Under the pieces are notes generated by a model. That model saw nothing but the letters and a program-made list of their open reading frames with translations, was not told where the DNA came from and searched no databases. A DNA stretch of 64,000 bases from Actinomycetota bacterium (GTDB lineage: Bacteria; Actinomycetota; Actinomycetes; Streptosporangiales; Streptosporangiaceae): the NCBI GenBank assembly GCA_021324595.1, contig JAJPIV010000134.1, forward strand, positions 1 through 64,000. Direction: 5' to 3'. The position numbers were made by a program, and so were the translations under genes. Below are positions 25,559 through 35,068 of the stretch, one piece after another. How positions within the stretch are numbered: position 1 is the first letter of the stretch; every line of letters begins with the position of its first letter.

Positions 25559-26416
25559 ATGTCGATCGAGGCCGGCCCGGGAGAGAGCCAGGCGAGCCCG
25601 CCGCCCGCCGGCGCAGTCGCGGGCGGCCGGGCGGCCCCGCCCGGCGAGGCCCGGCACGATGGCGCGGTGGCGCTGGCGACCGTAAACCTGACGATCAGCT
25701 TCGGGCCACGGCCGGTGCTCACCGCCGTGAACGCGAGGATCGAGCGCGGGGCGGTCACCGCCCTCATCGGACCGACGGGCTCGGGCAAGACCACGCTGCT
25801 GCGGACCTTCAACCGGATGAACGACAAGGTGTCCGGCTACCGGCACGCGGGCGATGTCCTGCTCGACGGGAGGAGCATCTGGCACCCGGGCGTGGAGCTG
25901 ATGGCGCTGCGGCGCAAGGTGGGCATGCTGTTCCAGCGGCCCAACCCGTTCCCCATGTCGATCATCGACAACGTGCTCGCCGGGGTGCGGGCGCACCGGC
26001 TGGCGAGCAGGAGCGCCATGAGCGCGATCGCCCGGGATCGCCTGGCCGAGGTGGGCCTGTGGGACGCGGTCCGCGACCGGCTCAAGGACTCGCCGTTCCG
26101 CCTGTCCGGCGGCCAGCAGCAGCTGCTCTGCCTGGCCAGGGCGCTGGCGGTCGGGCCCGAGGTGCTGCTCCTCGACGAGCCGACGTCCTCGCTCGACCCG
26201 GTGGCCACCGAGTCGATCGAGGCGCTGATCCGGCGGCTGACGCCGGCCCTGACCGTGGTGATCGTCACCCACAACCTGGCCCAGGCGAGCCGGGTCGCCG
26301 ACCGGATCATCTTCCTCAACGACGGCCGTCTCGTGGAGCACGGGAGGACCAGGCAGGTGTTCGAGAACCCGGCGCAGCAGGAGACCGCCCGCTACGTGAG
26401 CGGGCGCTTCGGCTGA
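25559..26416 (+). CDS. pstB: Phosphate ABC transporter ATP-binding protein PstB
   Basis: The protein of about 285 residues has Walker A GPTGSGKTT, FNRMND (typical of PstB), Q-loop FQRPNPFP, signature LSGGQQQ, Walker B LLLDEPTSSLD and switch His VTHN. It hydrolyses ATP to drive phosphate import with PstC/PstA. The ATG was chosen for its GAGG site six bases upstream. An in-frame GTG at 25508 sits seven bases after TACAAA and could be a leaderless start adding 17 residues. A disordered leader of about 30 residues (Gly/Pro/Ala) precedes the ABC domain. The gene leads the operon, unlike the usual pstSCAB order. Confidence 0.92.
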   Translation: MSIEAGPGESQASPPPAGAVAGGRAAPPGEARHDGAVALATVNLTISFGPRPVLTAVNARIERGAVTALIGPTGSGKTTLLRTFNRMNDKVSGYRHAGDVLLDGRSIWHPGVELMALRRKVGMLFQRPNPFPMSIIDNVLAGVRAHRLASRSAMSAIARDRLAEVGLWDAVRDRLKDSPFRLSGGQQQLLCLARALAVGPEVLLLDEPTSSLDPVATESIEALIRRLTPALTVVIVTHNLAQASRVADRIIFLNDGRLVEHGRTRQVFENPAQQETARYVSGRFG

Positions 26417-26426
26417 CCACCGACCC

Positions 26427-26460
26427 CCCGTGCGGGAGGACGGCCTTCCTCCCGCACGGG
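26427..26460 (+). terminator. 13-bp hairpin between pstB and pstS
   Basis: CCCGTGCGGGAGG pairs perfectly with 26448-26460 around the loop ACGGCCTT, starting ten bases after the pstB stop. It lacks a U-tract. It could partly terminate pstB transcripts or stabilise processed mRNA ends so that pstS and pstB differ in abundance. Confidence 0.5.
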
Positions 26461-26558
26461 AGCGAGAACCGCGCGTTCCGCGCGGCCTCATCGCACGCGA
26501 CCGCGTGCGAGCCGTGTACCGCATGCGTCAGCATGCACAACCGAAGGAGTATTCCCCG

Positions 26559-27692
26559 GTGGCCATACCAATCCGAATCGCGGGCATGGCGGCTGCCCTC
26601 GTTCCCCTGGCCGTGCTGGCGGCCGGCTGCGGCGGCTCGAACCCCTCATCGCCGAGCTCGGGAGGATCGGCGGCCAAGATGGTCGGCCCGGCCCTGCCCT
26701 CGGCCCCGGCCAAGGCCGCCGCGTCCGTCACCGAGACCGGCAGCACCCTGCTGTTCCCGCTGATCAGCGCCTGGGCCTCCGACTACCAGAAGCTGTACCC
26801 GCAGGTCACGATCACCACGGGCGCCACCGGCTCGGGCACCGGCATCGCCGATGCCACGACCGGGACCGTGGACATCGGCGCGTCCGATGCCTACCTGTCA
26901 CCGACGGTGAAGGCCCAGGCGCCGACGCTGGAGAACATCGCCCTGGCGATCTCGGCGCAGGCGATCAACTACAACCTGCCCGGGGTGCGGAGCCTCAGGC
27001 TCGACGGGGCGGTGCTGGCCGGCATGTACACCGGGAAGATCACCCGGTGGAACGACCCGGCCATCAAGGCGCTCAACCCCGGGGTGTCGCTCCCGGCCGC
27101 CAAGGTGGTGCCCCTGCACCGCGCGGACAGCTCGGGGGACACCTTCCTGTTCACCTCCTACCTGAGCGCGCAGGACCCGTCCGGCTGGCCGTCGTCGAAC
27201 GTCGGGACCACGGTCAGCTTCCCGGCCGTGCCGGGGGCGCTGGGCGAGCAGGGCAACGGCGGCATGGTGCAGGGCTGCGCGGCGACCCCCGGCTGCGTGG
27301 CCTACATCGGCGTCAGCTACGGCTCCCAGGCGCGGGCCGCCGGGCTGGGCGAGGCGGAGATCAAGAACGGATCCGGCAGGTTCGTGCTGCCGGTCCCGGC
27401 CACGATCGCCGCGGGCGCGGCGGGCTTCATCGCCAAGACGCCCGCCAACGAGACGATCTCGATGATCAACGGCCCGGCCCCGGACGGGTACCCGATCATC
27501 AACTACGAGTACGCGATCGTGAACACCAAGCAGCCCGACGGCACGGTGGCCGAGGACATCCGCGCGTTCCTGCACTGGGCGGTGCACGCCGGCCAGAGCG
27601 CCTCGGCCTACCTCGACAAGGTGAACTTCCAGCCGCTGCCGGCCAGCGTGGTCCGGCTCTCCGACGCGCAGATCGCCAAGATCGGCGCCTGA
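26559..27692 (+). CDS. pstS: Phosphate-binding lipoprotein PstS
   Basis: The GTG start follows AAGGAG by nine bases and gives 377 residues. An in-frame ATG at 26523 would add a non-signal leader. The lipoprotein signal ends LAAGC (C25). The phosphate-binding fold has [22 protein letters not shown] and [11 protein letters not shown] near the N-terminus, then [17 protein letters not shown] and [11 protein letters not shown]. These loops bind phosphate with Ser/Thr, Asp and Arg. It delivers phosphate to PstC/PstA at the outer membrane face. A hairpin separates it from pstB. A Ser/Gly linker follows the lipidated cysteine. Confidence 0.92.
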   Translation: MAIPIRIAGMAAALVPLAVLAAGCGGSNPSSPSSGGSAAKMVGPALPSAPAKAAASVTETGSTLLFPLISAWASDYQKLYPQVTITTGATGSGTGIADATTGTVDIGASDAYLSPTVKAQAPTLENIALAISAQAINYNLPGVRSLRLDGAVLAGMYTGKITRWNDPAIKALNPGVSLPAAKVVPLHRADSSGDTFLFTSYLSAQDPSGWPSSNVGTTVSFPAVPGALGEQGNGGMVQGCAATPGCVAYIGVSYGSQARAAGLGEAEIKNGSGRFVLPVPATIAAGAAGFIAKTPANETISMINGPAPDGYPIINYEYAIVNTKQPDGTVAEDIRAFLHWAVHAGQSASAYLDKVNFQPLPASVVRLSDAQIAKIGA

Positions 27693-27696
27693 GCCG

Positions 27697-28779
27697 ATGG
27701 CGTCGCCCGCACGCGCGCTGCGGCCGGGCGGGGGAGCGGGCGCCGGCCCGCTCCCCCGGCGGGCCCGCGCCCGGCTCCGCGCGGGGATCCGGGAGGGAAC
27801 CCACATCCGCTGGGCCGGCGCGGCCGGCGCGGCCGTCCCGGTCCTGGCGCTCGGCTTCATCCTGCTCGTCCTCATCGTCAAGGCATGGCCGGCGATCAGG
27901 TACAACGGGGTGGGCTTCTTCACCGGCACCACCTGGGCCGAGGGAGACCTGTACGGCCAGCCGGTCCGCCGCGCCGGGGTGCTGGTCCCCGCGGGGGCCA
28001 GGTACGGGGCGCTGCCGGCGATCATCGGAACGCTCGGCACGTCGGCGATCGCGCTGGTCATCGGCGTGCCGGTGGCGATCGGGACCGCGCTGGTCATCGT
28101 GGAGCGGCTGCCCAGGCGCCTCGCCGGCCTCGTCGGGGGCTTCCTGGAGTTCCTGGCCGGCATCCCCAGCGTCGTGGTCGGCCTGTGGGGCGCCGTGACC
28201 TTCGGGCCGTTCATCGCCCGCCACGTCGCTCCCCTGGTCGCCCGCCACATGCCCGACGTGCCGGTGCTCAGCTACTTCCGCGGCAGCACCGGCAACGGCC
28301 AGGGGATGCTGGTCTCCGGGCTGGTGCTCGCGATCATGATCATCCCGATCGTCGCGGCGACCACCCGCGACCTGATCCGGCAGGTGCCGATCCTGCCCAG
28401 GGAGGGCGCGGTGGCGCTCGGGATGTCCGAGTGGGAGTGCGCCAGGCGGGTCACGCTGCCCTGGGTGGGCAGCGGCATCGCGGGCGCGGTCGTCCTCGGG
28501 CTCGGCCGCGCCCTCGGCGAGACCATGGCGGTGGCCATGACCTGCGGGGTCGTGCTCAGCACGGTTCCCGGCAACATCTACCAGACCATGACCACGATCG
28601 CGGCCACGGTGGTGCAGACCGTGGACACCGCGTTCCTGGACGGGACCGGGTTCGCGCTCCGCGCGCTCGCCGAGCTGTGCCTGGTGCTCATGGTCATCAC
28701 GCTGACGGCGAACGTGGTGGCGCGGCTGCTGGTCCGGCGGGTGTCGGCGATCGCGCTGCCGGTGGGCCGCGGGCTGTGA
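27697..28779 (+). CDS. pstC: Phosphate ABC transporter permease PstC
   Basis: The 360-residue permease has six or seven membrane helices. The binding-protein-dependent transport EAA loop reads [44 protein letters not shown] in conserved blocks. Helix 1 is at about 50-65 ([18 protein letters not shown]), after a charged Arg/Gly N-terminus. The periplasmic loop [12 protein letters not shown] is usual for PstC. With PstA it forms the channel. It starts four bases after pstS stops and ends 24 bases before pstA. The ATG has no good ribosome site, which suggests coupling to pstS translation. Confidence 0.92.
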   Translation: MASPARALRPGGGAGAGPLPRRARARLRAGIREGTHIRWAGAAGAAVPVLALGFILLVLIVKAWPAIRYNGVGFFTGTTWAEGDLYGQPVRRAGVLVPAGARYGALPAIIGTLGTSAIALVIGVPVAIGTALVIVERLPRRLAGLVGGFLEFLAGIPSVVVGLWGAVTFGPFIARHVAPLVARHMPDVPVLSYFRGSTGNGQGMLVSGLVLAIMIIPIVAATTRDLIRQVPILPREGAVALGMSEWECARRVTLPWVGSGIAGAVVLGLGRALGETMAVAMTCGVVLSTVPGNIYQTMTTIAATVVQTVDTAFLDGTGFALRALAELCLVLMVITLTANVVARLLVRRVSAIALPVGRGL

Positions 28780-28803
28780 CGGGCGGGAAGCGAGGGATGA
28801 CGG

Positions 28804-29733
28804 ATGAGCGGGGCGCTGCCAGCCGGTGACGCGAGGATGCCGGGGCCTCCCGGCGCTGCCCGGCGGGGCGAGGCTGCCTGGCCCGCCGTGCCGCTGCGGC
28901 GCAAGGCGGTCAACGCCGCCTTCTGGGCCGCATGCTTCGCGTGCCTGGCCCTGGTCGCCATCCCCACCGTCTGGATGGCCGGCGGCGTGATCGCCAGGGC
29001 GGTCCCGAACTTCCGGTGGTCGGTGCTGACCACGCGCACCGACCAGCTGTCCGGCGGGCTGGAGAACGCGATCCTCGGCACGCTGGCGATCACGGCGGGA
29101 GTCGTCCTCGTGGCCGGCACGGTCAGCGTGCTGACCGGCATGTACCTGGCCGAGTTCGCGGCCGGCCGCCGGCGGGCGCTGCTGCGCGGCGGCTACGAGG
29201 TCCTGGCCGGCATCCCCTCCGTAGTGCTCGGCTACGTGGGCCTGGTCGCGCTCGCGGTCGGGCTCGGCTGGAAGTTCTCGCTGCTGTCGGCGGTCCTGGT
29301 GGTCTCCGTGCTGGCGGTCCCCTACATCACCAAATCGACCGAGACGGCGCTGGCCCAGGTGCCCACCTCCTACCGGGAGGGCGCGGAGGCCCTCGGGATC
29401 CCCCCGAGCTGGGCGCTCCGGAAGATCGTGCTGAGATCGGCCCTGCCCGGGATCATCACCGGGATCCTGGTCGCGGTCGCGATCTCGGCCGGGGAGACCG
29501 CGCCGCTGCTGTACACGGCCGGGTGGTCGGACGCGAACCCGTCGCTCGCCCTGATCCACGAGCCGGTCGGGTACCTCACCTACCCGGTGTGGGCGTTCGC
29601 GCCGATCAACCAGCCCGTCCGCAGCGCCAACATCCTGTCCTACGACGCCGCGCTGATCCTGCTCGCGTTCGTGCTGCTGCTGATCGTCGCCGGGCGCGTG
29701 ATCGTGTGGCTCTCCCGGCGCAATGCCGCGTGA
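28804..29733 (+). CDS. pstA: Phosphate ABC transporter permease PstA
   Basis: The 309-residue permease has six helices. The EAA loop is [33 protein letters not shown], and [17 protein letters not shown] is typical of PstA. A short charged N-terminus precedes helix 1 ([18 protein letters not shown]). It pairs with PstC to form the phosphate channel. A second ATG-like ATGACGG is five bases upstream, but AGGGATGACGG can act as ribosome site for the chosen ATG. It is last of the pst genes. The GntR gene starts 23 bases later on the same strand, and there is no phoU in the window. Confidence 0.92.
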   Translation: MSGALPAGDARMPGPPGAARRGEAAWPAVPLRRKAVNAAFWAACFACLALVAIPTVWMAGGVIARAVPNFRWSVLTTRTDQLSGGLENAILGTLAITAGVVLVAGTVSVLTGMYLAEFAAGRRRALLRGGYEVLAGIPSVVLGYVGLVALAVGLGWKFSLLSAVLVVSVLAVPYITKSTETALAQVPTSYREGAEALGIPPSWALRKIVLRSALPGIITGILVAVAISAGETAPLLYTAGWSDANPSLALIHEPVGYLTYPVWAFAPINQPVRSANILSYDAALILLAFVLLLIVAGRVIVWLSRRNAA

Positions 29734-29756
29734 GCCGTCGAGGCGGAGGGCATCCA

Positions 29757-30563
29757 GTGGCAGGCTCGGGCGACGACGCGGCCGGTGCCGCGGGAATCCT
29801 GGCCGACCGGCTCGCCGCCTCGCTCGTCCAGCACGAGCCGGGATGGCGGCTGCCGAGGCCGAGCACCCTCGCCCGCCGCTATCACGTGCCGCCTGCCCAG
29901 GTGGAGCAGGCGGTCAGCGATCTGGCCGCCCGTGACCTGGTCCGCATGCTGCCGGACGGCCAGGCGTACCGGGCGAGCCCGGCCCACTACCTGATCCCCG
30001 TGGCGGGAGTGCCGCGCCTGTCCGCCCTGGCCGATCCCATGGGCAGCGAGGTCGCCTGCGGCGGCAGGAGGGTGACCTGGCGGCAGGCGCCGGATGGGAT
30101 CGGCCGGGCGCTCGGGGTGCGGGCCACCGAGCAGGTCTGCGCGGTCCGGTGTCACTGGAGGCTGAACGGCAAGCCGGCCGCGATCTCGACCACGTACCTC
30201 ACCGAGCGCGCGGCGAGGCTGCTCGGCGACGTGTTCGGCCAGCCGGCCGGCGGCGGGCCGCCCGCCTGCGGGGCGCCCCCGGGCGGAGTGCCCGGGGTAC
30301 CGGCTCCGCTCGGCATCCCCGCCGCGCTCCACCTGGAGACGCACCCGCCCCCCTCGTCGCTGGCGCGGTGGCTGCGGCTCGCCTCCGGGCAGCCCGCCGC
30401 GATGATCACGGTGCGCTATGACGAGGCGGAATCGGGCCGGCCGGCCGCCCTGACGGTGACCGCGCTGCGCACCGAGCTGTTCCGGATCGTCATCGAGACG
30501 GGCGGGGGCGTCCCCGGGGGGTTCCCGGCCGCGGACAGGGTCCCTGCGGCTGGCACCGGGTGA
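29757..30563 (+). CDS. GntR-family regulator with UTRA-like effector domain
   Basis: The GTG start with GGAGGG six bases upstream gives 268 residues. The winged-helix domain occupies about residues 8-75 (ILADRLAASLVQHEPGWRL, PRPSTLARRYHVPPAQVEQAVSDLAARDLVRMLPDGQAY). The C-terminal part (RATEQVCAVRCHWRLNGKPAAISTTYL and ...ITVRYDEAESGRPAALTVTALRTELFRIVIETG) has the UTRA pattern of HutC-type regulators, which bind small ligands. A Pro/Gly-rich insert of about 30 residues interrupts it. It follows pstA closely and may be co-transcribed with pst genes, an unusual partner, since PhoP and PhoU normally control pst. Ligand is unknown. Confidence 0.82.
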   Translation: MAGSGDDAAGAAGILADRLAASLVQHEPGWRLPRPSTLARRYHVPPAQVEQAVSDLAARDLVRMLPDGQAYRASPAHYLIPVAGVPRLSALADPMGSEVACGGRRVTWRQAPDGIGRALGVRATEQVCAVRCHWRLNGKPAAISTTYLTERAARLLGDVFGQPAGGGPPACGAPPGGVPGVPAPLGIPAALHLETHPPPSSLARWLRLASGQPAAMITVRYDEAESGRPAALTVTALRTELFRIVIETGGGVPGGFPAADRVPAAGTG

Positions 30564-30635
30564 CCCGGCGGGCCCGATCCCGGCGGGCGGGCGGCCATTC
30601 CGGGGAGGACCGGCCATGGGCTATCTTGTGCCATC

Positions 30636-32138
30636 GTGCGGCCGTTGTCGAACCTCCCGCGCCCGGTCGGCGGGCGCCCGGCAGCGCCGGATCGGGCCGC
30701 CCGGCGTCCGGGTGCCTTAGCGGCGGCCCTCGCGACCGCGCTCGTGGCCGCGCAGTTCCTGCTCGCCCCGGTGACGCTTGGCCTGGCTCTGGGCTTCGTG
30801 CTGGCGGGAAGGCTGACGCGCTGGCATCCAGCGTGGCTGTCGCTGCCTGCGGCGGCCGGGGTCGCATGGACGGCTGCCGCAGGGTTCCGGCCGTCCCTGA
30901 CCGGCTACCTCGCGGTCGCGTTCCACCTGGCCGCGGCGTTCGGCCGCGGGGATCCGATGGCGGGCGCCCCGGCCGGGCTGCGCGGCGCGCTCGCCGGCTG
31001 GCCGGCCCGGCTCGCCGCGCAGTGCCCGGTCGCGGTCACTGCCGCCGCGGCCGAGGCCGCGGTCGCGTGCCGCATCGGGCCGCTCGCCGGCCACGCCGGG
31101 CCGGGTTCCCACAGGAGCGGCCTGCTGGCAGCGGCCCGGCGGTGGTACGTGACCGCGGCGATCGCCCGCGGCGAGGTGGCGACCGCCGCGGGCGCGTGCG
31201 TCGGCGTCATCAGGCGCACCGGAAGGCGGGCAGAGATTACCTGGCGGGAGGCCGCCGGCGGGGTGCTGTGCGCCGGCCATGATCCGGATGCCGTCAGCGC
31301 GACGGCCCTGGAGCTGGTCACCGCTGCGATCAGCCACCGCAAGGCGGTCGTGATCATCGATTCCGCAGGCGGGTCACCCGCGCCGGACGGCGGGCATGGG
31401 CCGGGCGGCGGGCATGGGCACGATGCCTGGCGGTGGCCGGCCGGCCGGCTGCGGGCCGCCGTCGGCTCGGCGTGCGAAGCGGCGGGCCTGGACCCGCCCT
31501 GGCCCGGCGGCCCGGGCGGCTGGTGCGAGGCGCTCCGCGTCGGCCTGGCCGGGGCCGGGCCGGCCTGGCCGGACGCCGCCAGCCCCCGGGACCGCGCGGC
31601 CCGCCCGCCCGGTGGCGCTGGTCACCGTCCTGCCCGGGCCGCGCGCCTGCAGGAAGCGCTCGTCCGGCGCGAGGTGCTGATGGCCTGCGGTGGCACGGCG
31701 GGCCGCGGCGCCCGCCAGGCGATCGCCCGCGCGGCCGTCGCGGACCTGACCGCGGCCCTCGCGGCGATGGCCGACTGGCTCGGGCCGGACGGCCCGCCGG
31801 GCACGGGCGCCGGGCCGCAGGCGCGCGTCCCGGTCGCCGACTGCCTGATCTGGGTGGCGGGCTGCGAGGCCGTCGAGGGCGAGTGCCTCGCGGAGCTGCT
31901 GCGGGTCGCGGCACGGGCAGGTGCCAGCGTGCTGCTGAGCACGGCCGACGGGCCGACGGCCGCCTGGCTGGCCGACCAGGTCAACGTCACGGTGCTGCGC
32001 GGCCCGGCCCCGGCGGGGCTCGGCCGTCCCCGGGCCGGCGGCGACCCGCAGGCTTCGCCTTCGCCGCAGGCCGCCCGCCTCCGCATAGCGGTCCGCGCGC
32101 CGCGCCGCGTCCTGTCCGGATGCGAGGCGGTCCGGTGA
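30636..32138 (+). CDS. Two-helix membrane protein with degenerate HerA/VirD4-like ATPase fold
   Basis: A GTG start gives 500 residues. Two membrane segments near the N-terminus (about 27-58 and 66-83) precede a soluble region. Around residue 210 the pattern AAGGVLCAGHDPDAVSATALELVTAAISHRKAVVIIDSAG in short blocks looks like the phosphate-loop segment of conjugative coupling ATPases, but GxGK[ST] is missing. Near residue 405, VADCLIWVAGCEAVEGECLAELLRVAARAGASVLLSTADG corresponds to the strand and helix of Walker B, with no acidic pair. A catalytically dead ATPase-like subunit is inferred. It overlaps the next gene by GTGA, and the pair lies close to an intact HerA-type ATPase gene. Confidence 0.6.
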   Translation: MRPLSNLPRPVGGRPAAPDRAARRPGALAAALATALVAAQFLLAPVTLGLALGFVLAGRLTRWHPAWLSLPAAAGVAWTAAAGFRPSLTGYLAVAFHLAAAFGRGDPMAGAPAGLRGALAGWPARLAAQCPVAVTAAAAEAAVACRIGPLAGHAGPGSHRSGLLAAARRWYVTAAIARGEVATAAGACVGVIRRTGRRAEITWREAAGGVLCAGHDPDAVSATALELVTAAISHRKAVVIIDSAGGSPAPDGGHGPGGGHGHDAWRWPAGRLRAAVGSACEAAGLDPPWPGGPGGWCEALRVGLAGAGPAWPDAASPRDRAARPPGGAGHRPARAARLQEALVRREVLMACGGTAGRGARQAIARAAVADLTAALAAMADWLGPDGPPGTGAGPQARVPVADCLIWVAGCEAVEGECLAELLRVAARAGASVLLSTADGPTAAWLADQVNVTVLRGPAPAGLGRPRAGGDPQASPSPQAARLRIAVRAPRRVLSGCEAVR

Positions 32139-34195
32139 CCGCCGGGCGACCCGGACGGGGCGGGGCCTGGGCCGGGTGGGACGGGAACGGGGATGGACGG
32201 GACGGGGACCGGCCCGGCCCGGTCTGCCTGGGATGGCGGTGCGCCCCCACCCGCGCCGGCCCGGATCCCCCACCCGTCAGGCCGGCCGCCCCCCCGGCAC
32301 CTGGCCTCGACCCGGGCTGGGTGACCGCCCAGAGGCGGATCGCCGCGATCGAGTCCCGCCCGGCCAGGGCCGGCGCCGCAGCCTGCGCGATCGCGGGAGC
32401 GCTGGCCGGCGCCGGCTGGCTCGCCGGCCTGGCCGGCCCGGAGCTGGCCGGGTGCGCGGGCCTGCCGATCGCCGCTGGTGCGCTCGCCAGCGCCCGCTCG
32501 GCCTGGCGCGCCCGGCGGCGCCTGGCCCGCGCGATCACGGCCGAGCGGCACCGGACCGAGGCCATCGCCGCCGCGCAGTCCCGCTGGCTGGCCGCGCGGC
32601 AGCGCGAGCACGCTGCCGCGTACCGTGCCTGGCAGCGCCGCACGGTCCGGGCCGGGCGGCAGGCCGGCTGGTCGGCGGTCTGGCTCCCGGCCGCCATCGA
32701 CCGGATCGACGTCGCGGGCGGCACCCTGGCCGGCTGGTCGGCGCTGCTCACCACGGTCGCGGCGCCACTGCTGAGCGGCGGGGGCGAGGTGAGCGTCGTC
32801 GATCTCACCGAGGGCGCGGCAGCGGGGGACCTGATCGGGCTCGCCCGCGCCTGCGGGCTGCGGCCGCTGGTCTGGGTGCTCCCCGCCGACCTGCCCAGGC
32901 TGGACCTGGGAGCCGGCCTGAGTGCCGGGGCGCTGGCGGACGTGCTCGCCCTCGCCGCCGGCGCGGCCGGCGCCGGCGGCGAGCAGCCGGGGCATGGCGA
33001 CCACGGGCCGGCCGGCGATCCGGCCGCCGACTGCGCGCTGCTGGAGCGGGTGCTCGGATTGCTCGGCCCCGCGCCGCGGATGGCGCGGGTGACGGCCGCC
33101 CTGCGGGTGCTCGGCCAGGTGGGCGACCCGCGTACCGACCTGGCTGCCGGGCTGCTGTCGGCCGAGGAGGTGGACCGGCTGACGGCCATGTTCGGCCGGG
33201 GACCGGAGCGGATCGTCATCGAGCGAGCGTGGGCGCTGGAGTCCAGGCTGCGCCGGCTCGACCGGCTGGGCATGGCACCGGCCCCGCTGCCGCCCAGCGG
33301 CCTCCGGGTGGTGGCGCTCGACCGCCGCGCGGAGATCACCGGCAACCGCGTGCTCGGCACGTACGTGATCGCCGCGCTGACCCACCTGCTCCGCCAGGCG
33401 CCGGCGGGACGGCCATGGCGCCACGTGCTCTGCGTGCTGGGCGCCGAGCGGATCGGCGGCGGCGCGCTCGACCGGCTGACCGACGCCTGCGCCGCATCGG
33501 TGACCGGGCTGGTCCTCGCCTACCGCGCGGTCCCGCCCGCCGTCAGGGAGCGCCTCGGCCGGGGGAACGCCGCGATCGCGTTCATGCGGCTCGGCAATGG
33601 CGACGAGGCGCGGGCCGCCGCAGAGCTGATCGGGACCGAGCACCGCTTCGTCGTCGGCCAGCTCACCGACACGATAGGCACGTCGCTCACCGACACGTGG
33701 GGGTCCACCTACACCAGCACGGTGGGAACGGCGGACTCGGCGAGCGATTCGTACTCCCTGAGCGACACGCGCGGCGACACCCGGGGACGCGGGCGCAGCC
33801 AGCCGGCCGCCGGCGGGCCGTTCGGCGACCTCAGCAGGTCGCTGAGCCGCGACGTCAGCCGCTCGCTGGCGCGGTCATGGTCGCGGTCGCTGAGCGAGGG
33901 CATCAGTGCGGGCACCTCGTGGGGCGCCAGCCTGTCGCGCGCGGCCGGCGGGAGCGCGTCGGCGGGGCGCACCGCGCAGCGGTCCAGGGAGTTCCTGGTG
34001 GAGCCGGGCGAGCTGCAGCGGCTGCCGCCGACCGCGGCGATCGTGAGCTACCCGGCGCGGGCCGGCCGCGAAGTGCTGCTCGTCGACGCCAACCCGGCCA
34101 TCCTCACGCTCCCGGGGGCCGGCCGGCGCCGGCCGGCGGACCGGGAGCCCGGCCCGGGCCCGGGAGAATGGCGCCATGAGACGACCATTCCGTGA
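32135..34195 (+). CDS. Membrane protein with P-loop-less ATPase-like domain and Ser/Arg/Thr-rich tail
   Basis: The GTG overlaps the upstream stop, giving 686 residues. A Pro/Gly-rich N-terminus (1-70), two membrane helices (about 80-121) and a basic coiled-coil (about 122-170) lead to an ATPase-like domain without Walker A. Near residue 430 the block WRHVLCVLGAERIGGGALDRLTDAC and the following GLVLAYRAVPPAVRERLGRGNAAIAFMRLGN mirror the Walker B and post-B region of the HerA-type ATPase two genes downstream. GTEHRFVVGQLTDTIGTSLTDTWGSTYTSTVGT then opens a tail of about 100 residues dense in Ser, Thr, Arg and Asp (SLSRDVSRSLARSWSRSLSEG). The C-terminus (REFLVEPGELQRLPPTAAIV) is again folded. I do not know its function. 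Confidence 0.6.
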   Translation: MTAGRPGRGGAWAGWDGNGDGRDGDRPGPVCLGWRCAPTRAGPDPPPVRPAAPPAPGLDPGWVTAQRRIAAIESRPARAGAAACAIAGALAGAGWLAGLAGPELAGCAGLPIAAGALASARSAWRARRRLARAITAERHRTEAIAAAQSRWLAARQREHAAAYRAWQRRTVRAGRQAGWSAVWLPAAIDRIDVAGGTLAGWSALLTTVAAPLLSGGGEVSVVDLTEGAAAGDLIGLARACGLRPLVWVLPADLPRLDLGAGLSAGALADVLALAAGAAGAGGEQPGHGDHGPAGDPAADCALLERVLGLLGPAPRMARVTAALRVLGQVGDPRTDLAAGLLSAEEVDRLTAMFGRGPERIVIERAWALESRLRRLDRLGMAPAPLPPSGLRVVALDRRAEITGNRVLGTYVIAALTHLLRQAPAGRPWRHVLCVLGAERIGGGALDRLTDACAASVTGLVLAYRAVPPAVRERLGRGNAAIAFMRLGNGDEARAAAELIGTEHRFVVGQLTDTIGTSLTDTWGSTYTSTVGTADSASDSYSLSDTRGDTRGRGRSQPAAGGPFGDLSRSLSRDVSRSLARSWSRSLSEGISAGTSWGASLSRAAGGSASAGRTAQRSREFLVEPGELQRLPPTAAIVSYPARAGREVLLVDANPAILTLPGAGRRRPADREPGPGPGEWRHETTIP

Positions 34196-35009
34196 GGTCG
34201 ACGTGTTCTGCTCCGAGCCGTTCACCGGGAACCCGGTCGCGGTGGTCCTCGACGCGGCGGGGCTGACCACCGAGCAGATGCGCCGCGTCGCGCTCTGGGC
34301 GAACCTGTCCGAGACAACCTTCGTCCTCCCGGCGAGCCGGCCCGGGGCCGACTACCGGGTGCGGATCTTCACCCCGGCCGGGGAGCTCCCGTTCGCCGGC
34401 CACCCCACCCTCGGCACCTGCCACGCCTGGCTGGAGGCCGGCAACTCGCCCGCCGCCGGGGACGGGGCCGTCGTGCAAGAGTGCGCGGCGGGCCTGGTGC
34501 CGGTCAGGCGCACCGAGGCCGGGCTTGCCTTCGCGGCGCCGCCGCTGGTCCGTTCCGGTCCCGTGGATGAGCCGCTCGCCGAGCAGGTCGCCGCGGAGCT
34601 CGGCGTGAGCCGGGCCGGCATCGCCGGCATCCAGTGGGCGGACAACGGGCCAGGCTGGATCGCGGTGCTGCTGCCGGACGCCGGCGCCGTGCTCGCGCTG
34701 CGGCCCGGCCGGATCAGCCACGACATCGGCGTCGCCGGCCTGTACCCGCCGGGCTCGGAGTGCGCCGCGGAGGTGCGCTGCTTCTTCCCGGTGAACGGGA
34801 TGGCGGTCGAGGATCCGGTCACCGGGAGCTTCAACGCCTCGCTCGCCCAGTGGCTGTGCGGCGCGGGCCTGCTGGCCGCCCCTTACGTGGCCAGCCAGGG
34901 CACGGCGATCGGCCGCCGCGGCCGGGTCCACGTGAGCCGCGGCCAGGACGGGGCGTTCTGGATCGGCGGCGCGGCCGTGACCCGGGTGAGCGGGGAGATC
35001 GACGCCTAG
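34176..35009 (+). CDS. PhzF-family isomerase/epimerase
   Basis: The 277-residue protein has the two-lobed PhzF fold: FREVDVFCSEPFTGNPVAVVLDA at the start, LSETTFV with catalytic Glu (E46), FAGHPTLGTCHAWLEAG, and DPVTGSFNASLAQWLCGAG. Members isomerise or epimerise small acids by proton shuttling; the best known is PhzF of phenazine synthesis. No phenazine gene is nearby. It overlaps the end of the upstream membrane-protein gene by 20 bases and sits between that gene and the HerA-like ATPase gene, so it is embedded in that cluster. Whether it takes part is unknown. Confidence 0.9.
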   Translation: MRRPFREVDVFCSEPFTGNPVAVVLDAAGLTTEQMRRVALWANLSETTFVLPASRPGADYRVRIFTPAGELPFAGHPTLGTCHAWLEAGNSPAAGDGAVVQECAAGLVPVRRTEAGLAFAAPPLVRSGPVDEPLAEQVAAELGVSRAGIAGIQWADNGPGWIAVLLPDAGAVLALRPGRISHDIGVAGLYPPGSECAAEVRCFFPVNGMAVEDPVTGSFNASLAQWLCGAGLLAAPYVASQGTAIGRRGRVHVSRGQDGAFWIGGAAVTRVSGEIDA

Positions 35010-35068
35010 CGGCGCCGATCCGCGGCAATGGGTGGCAGGCGGCCCGGGCCGCTTGATATGCACGCATC

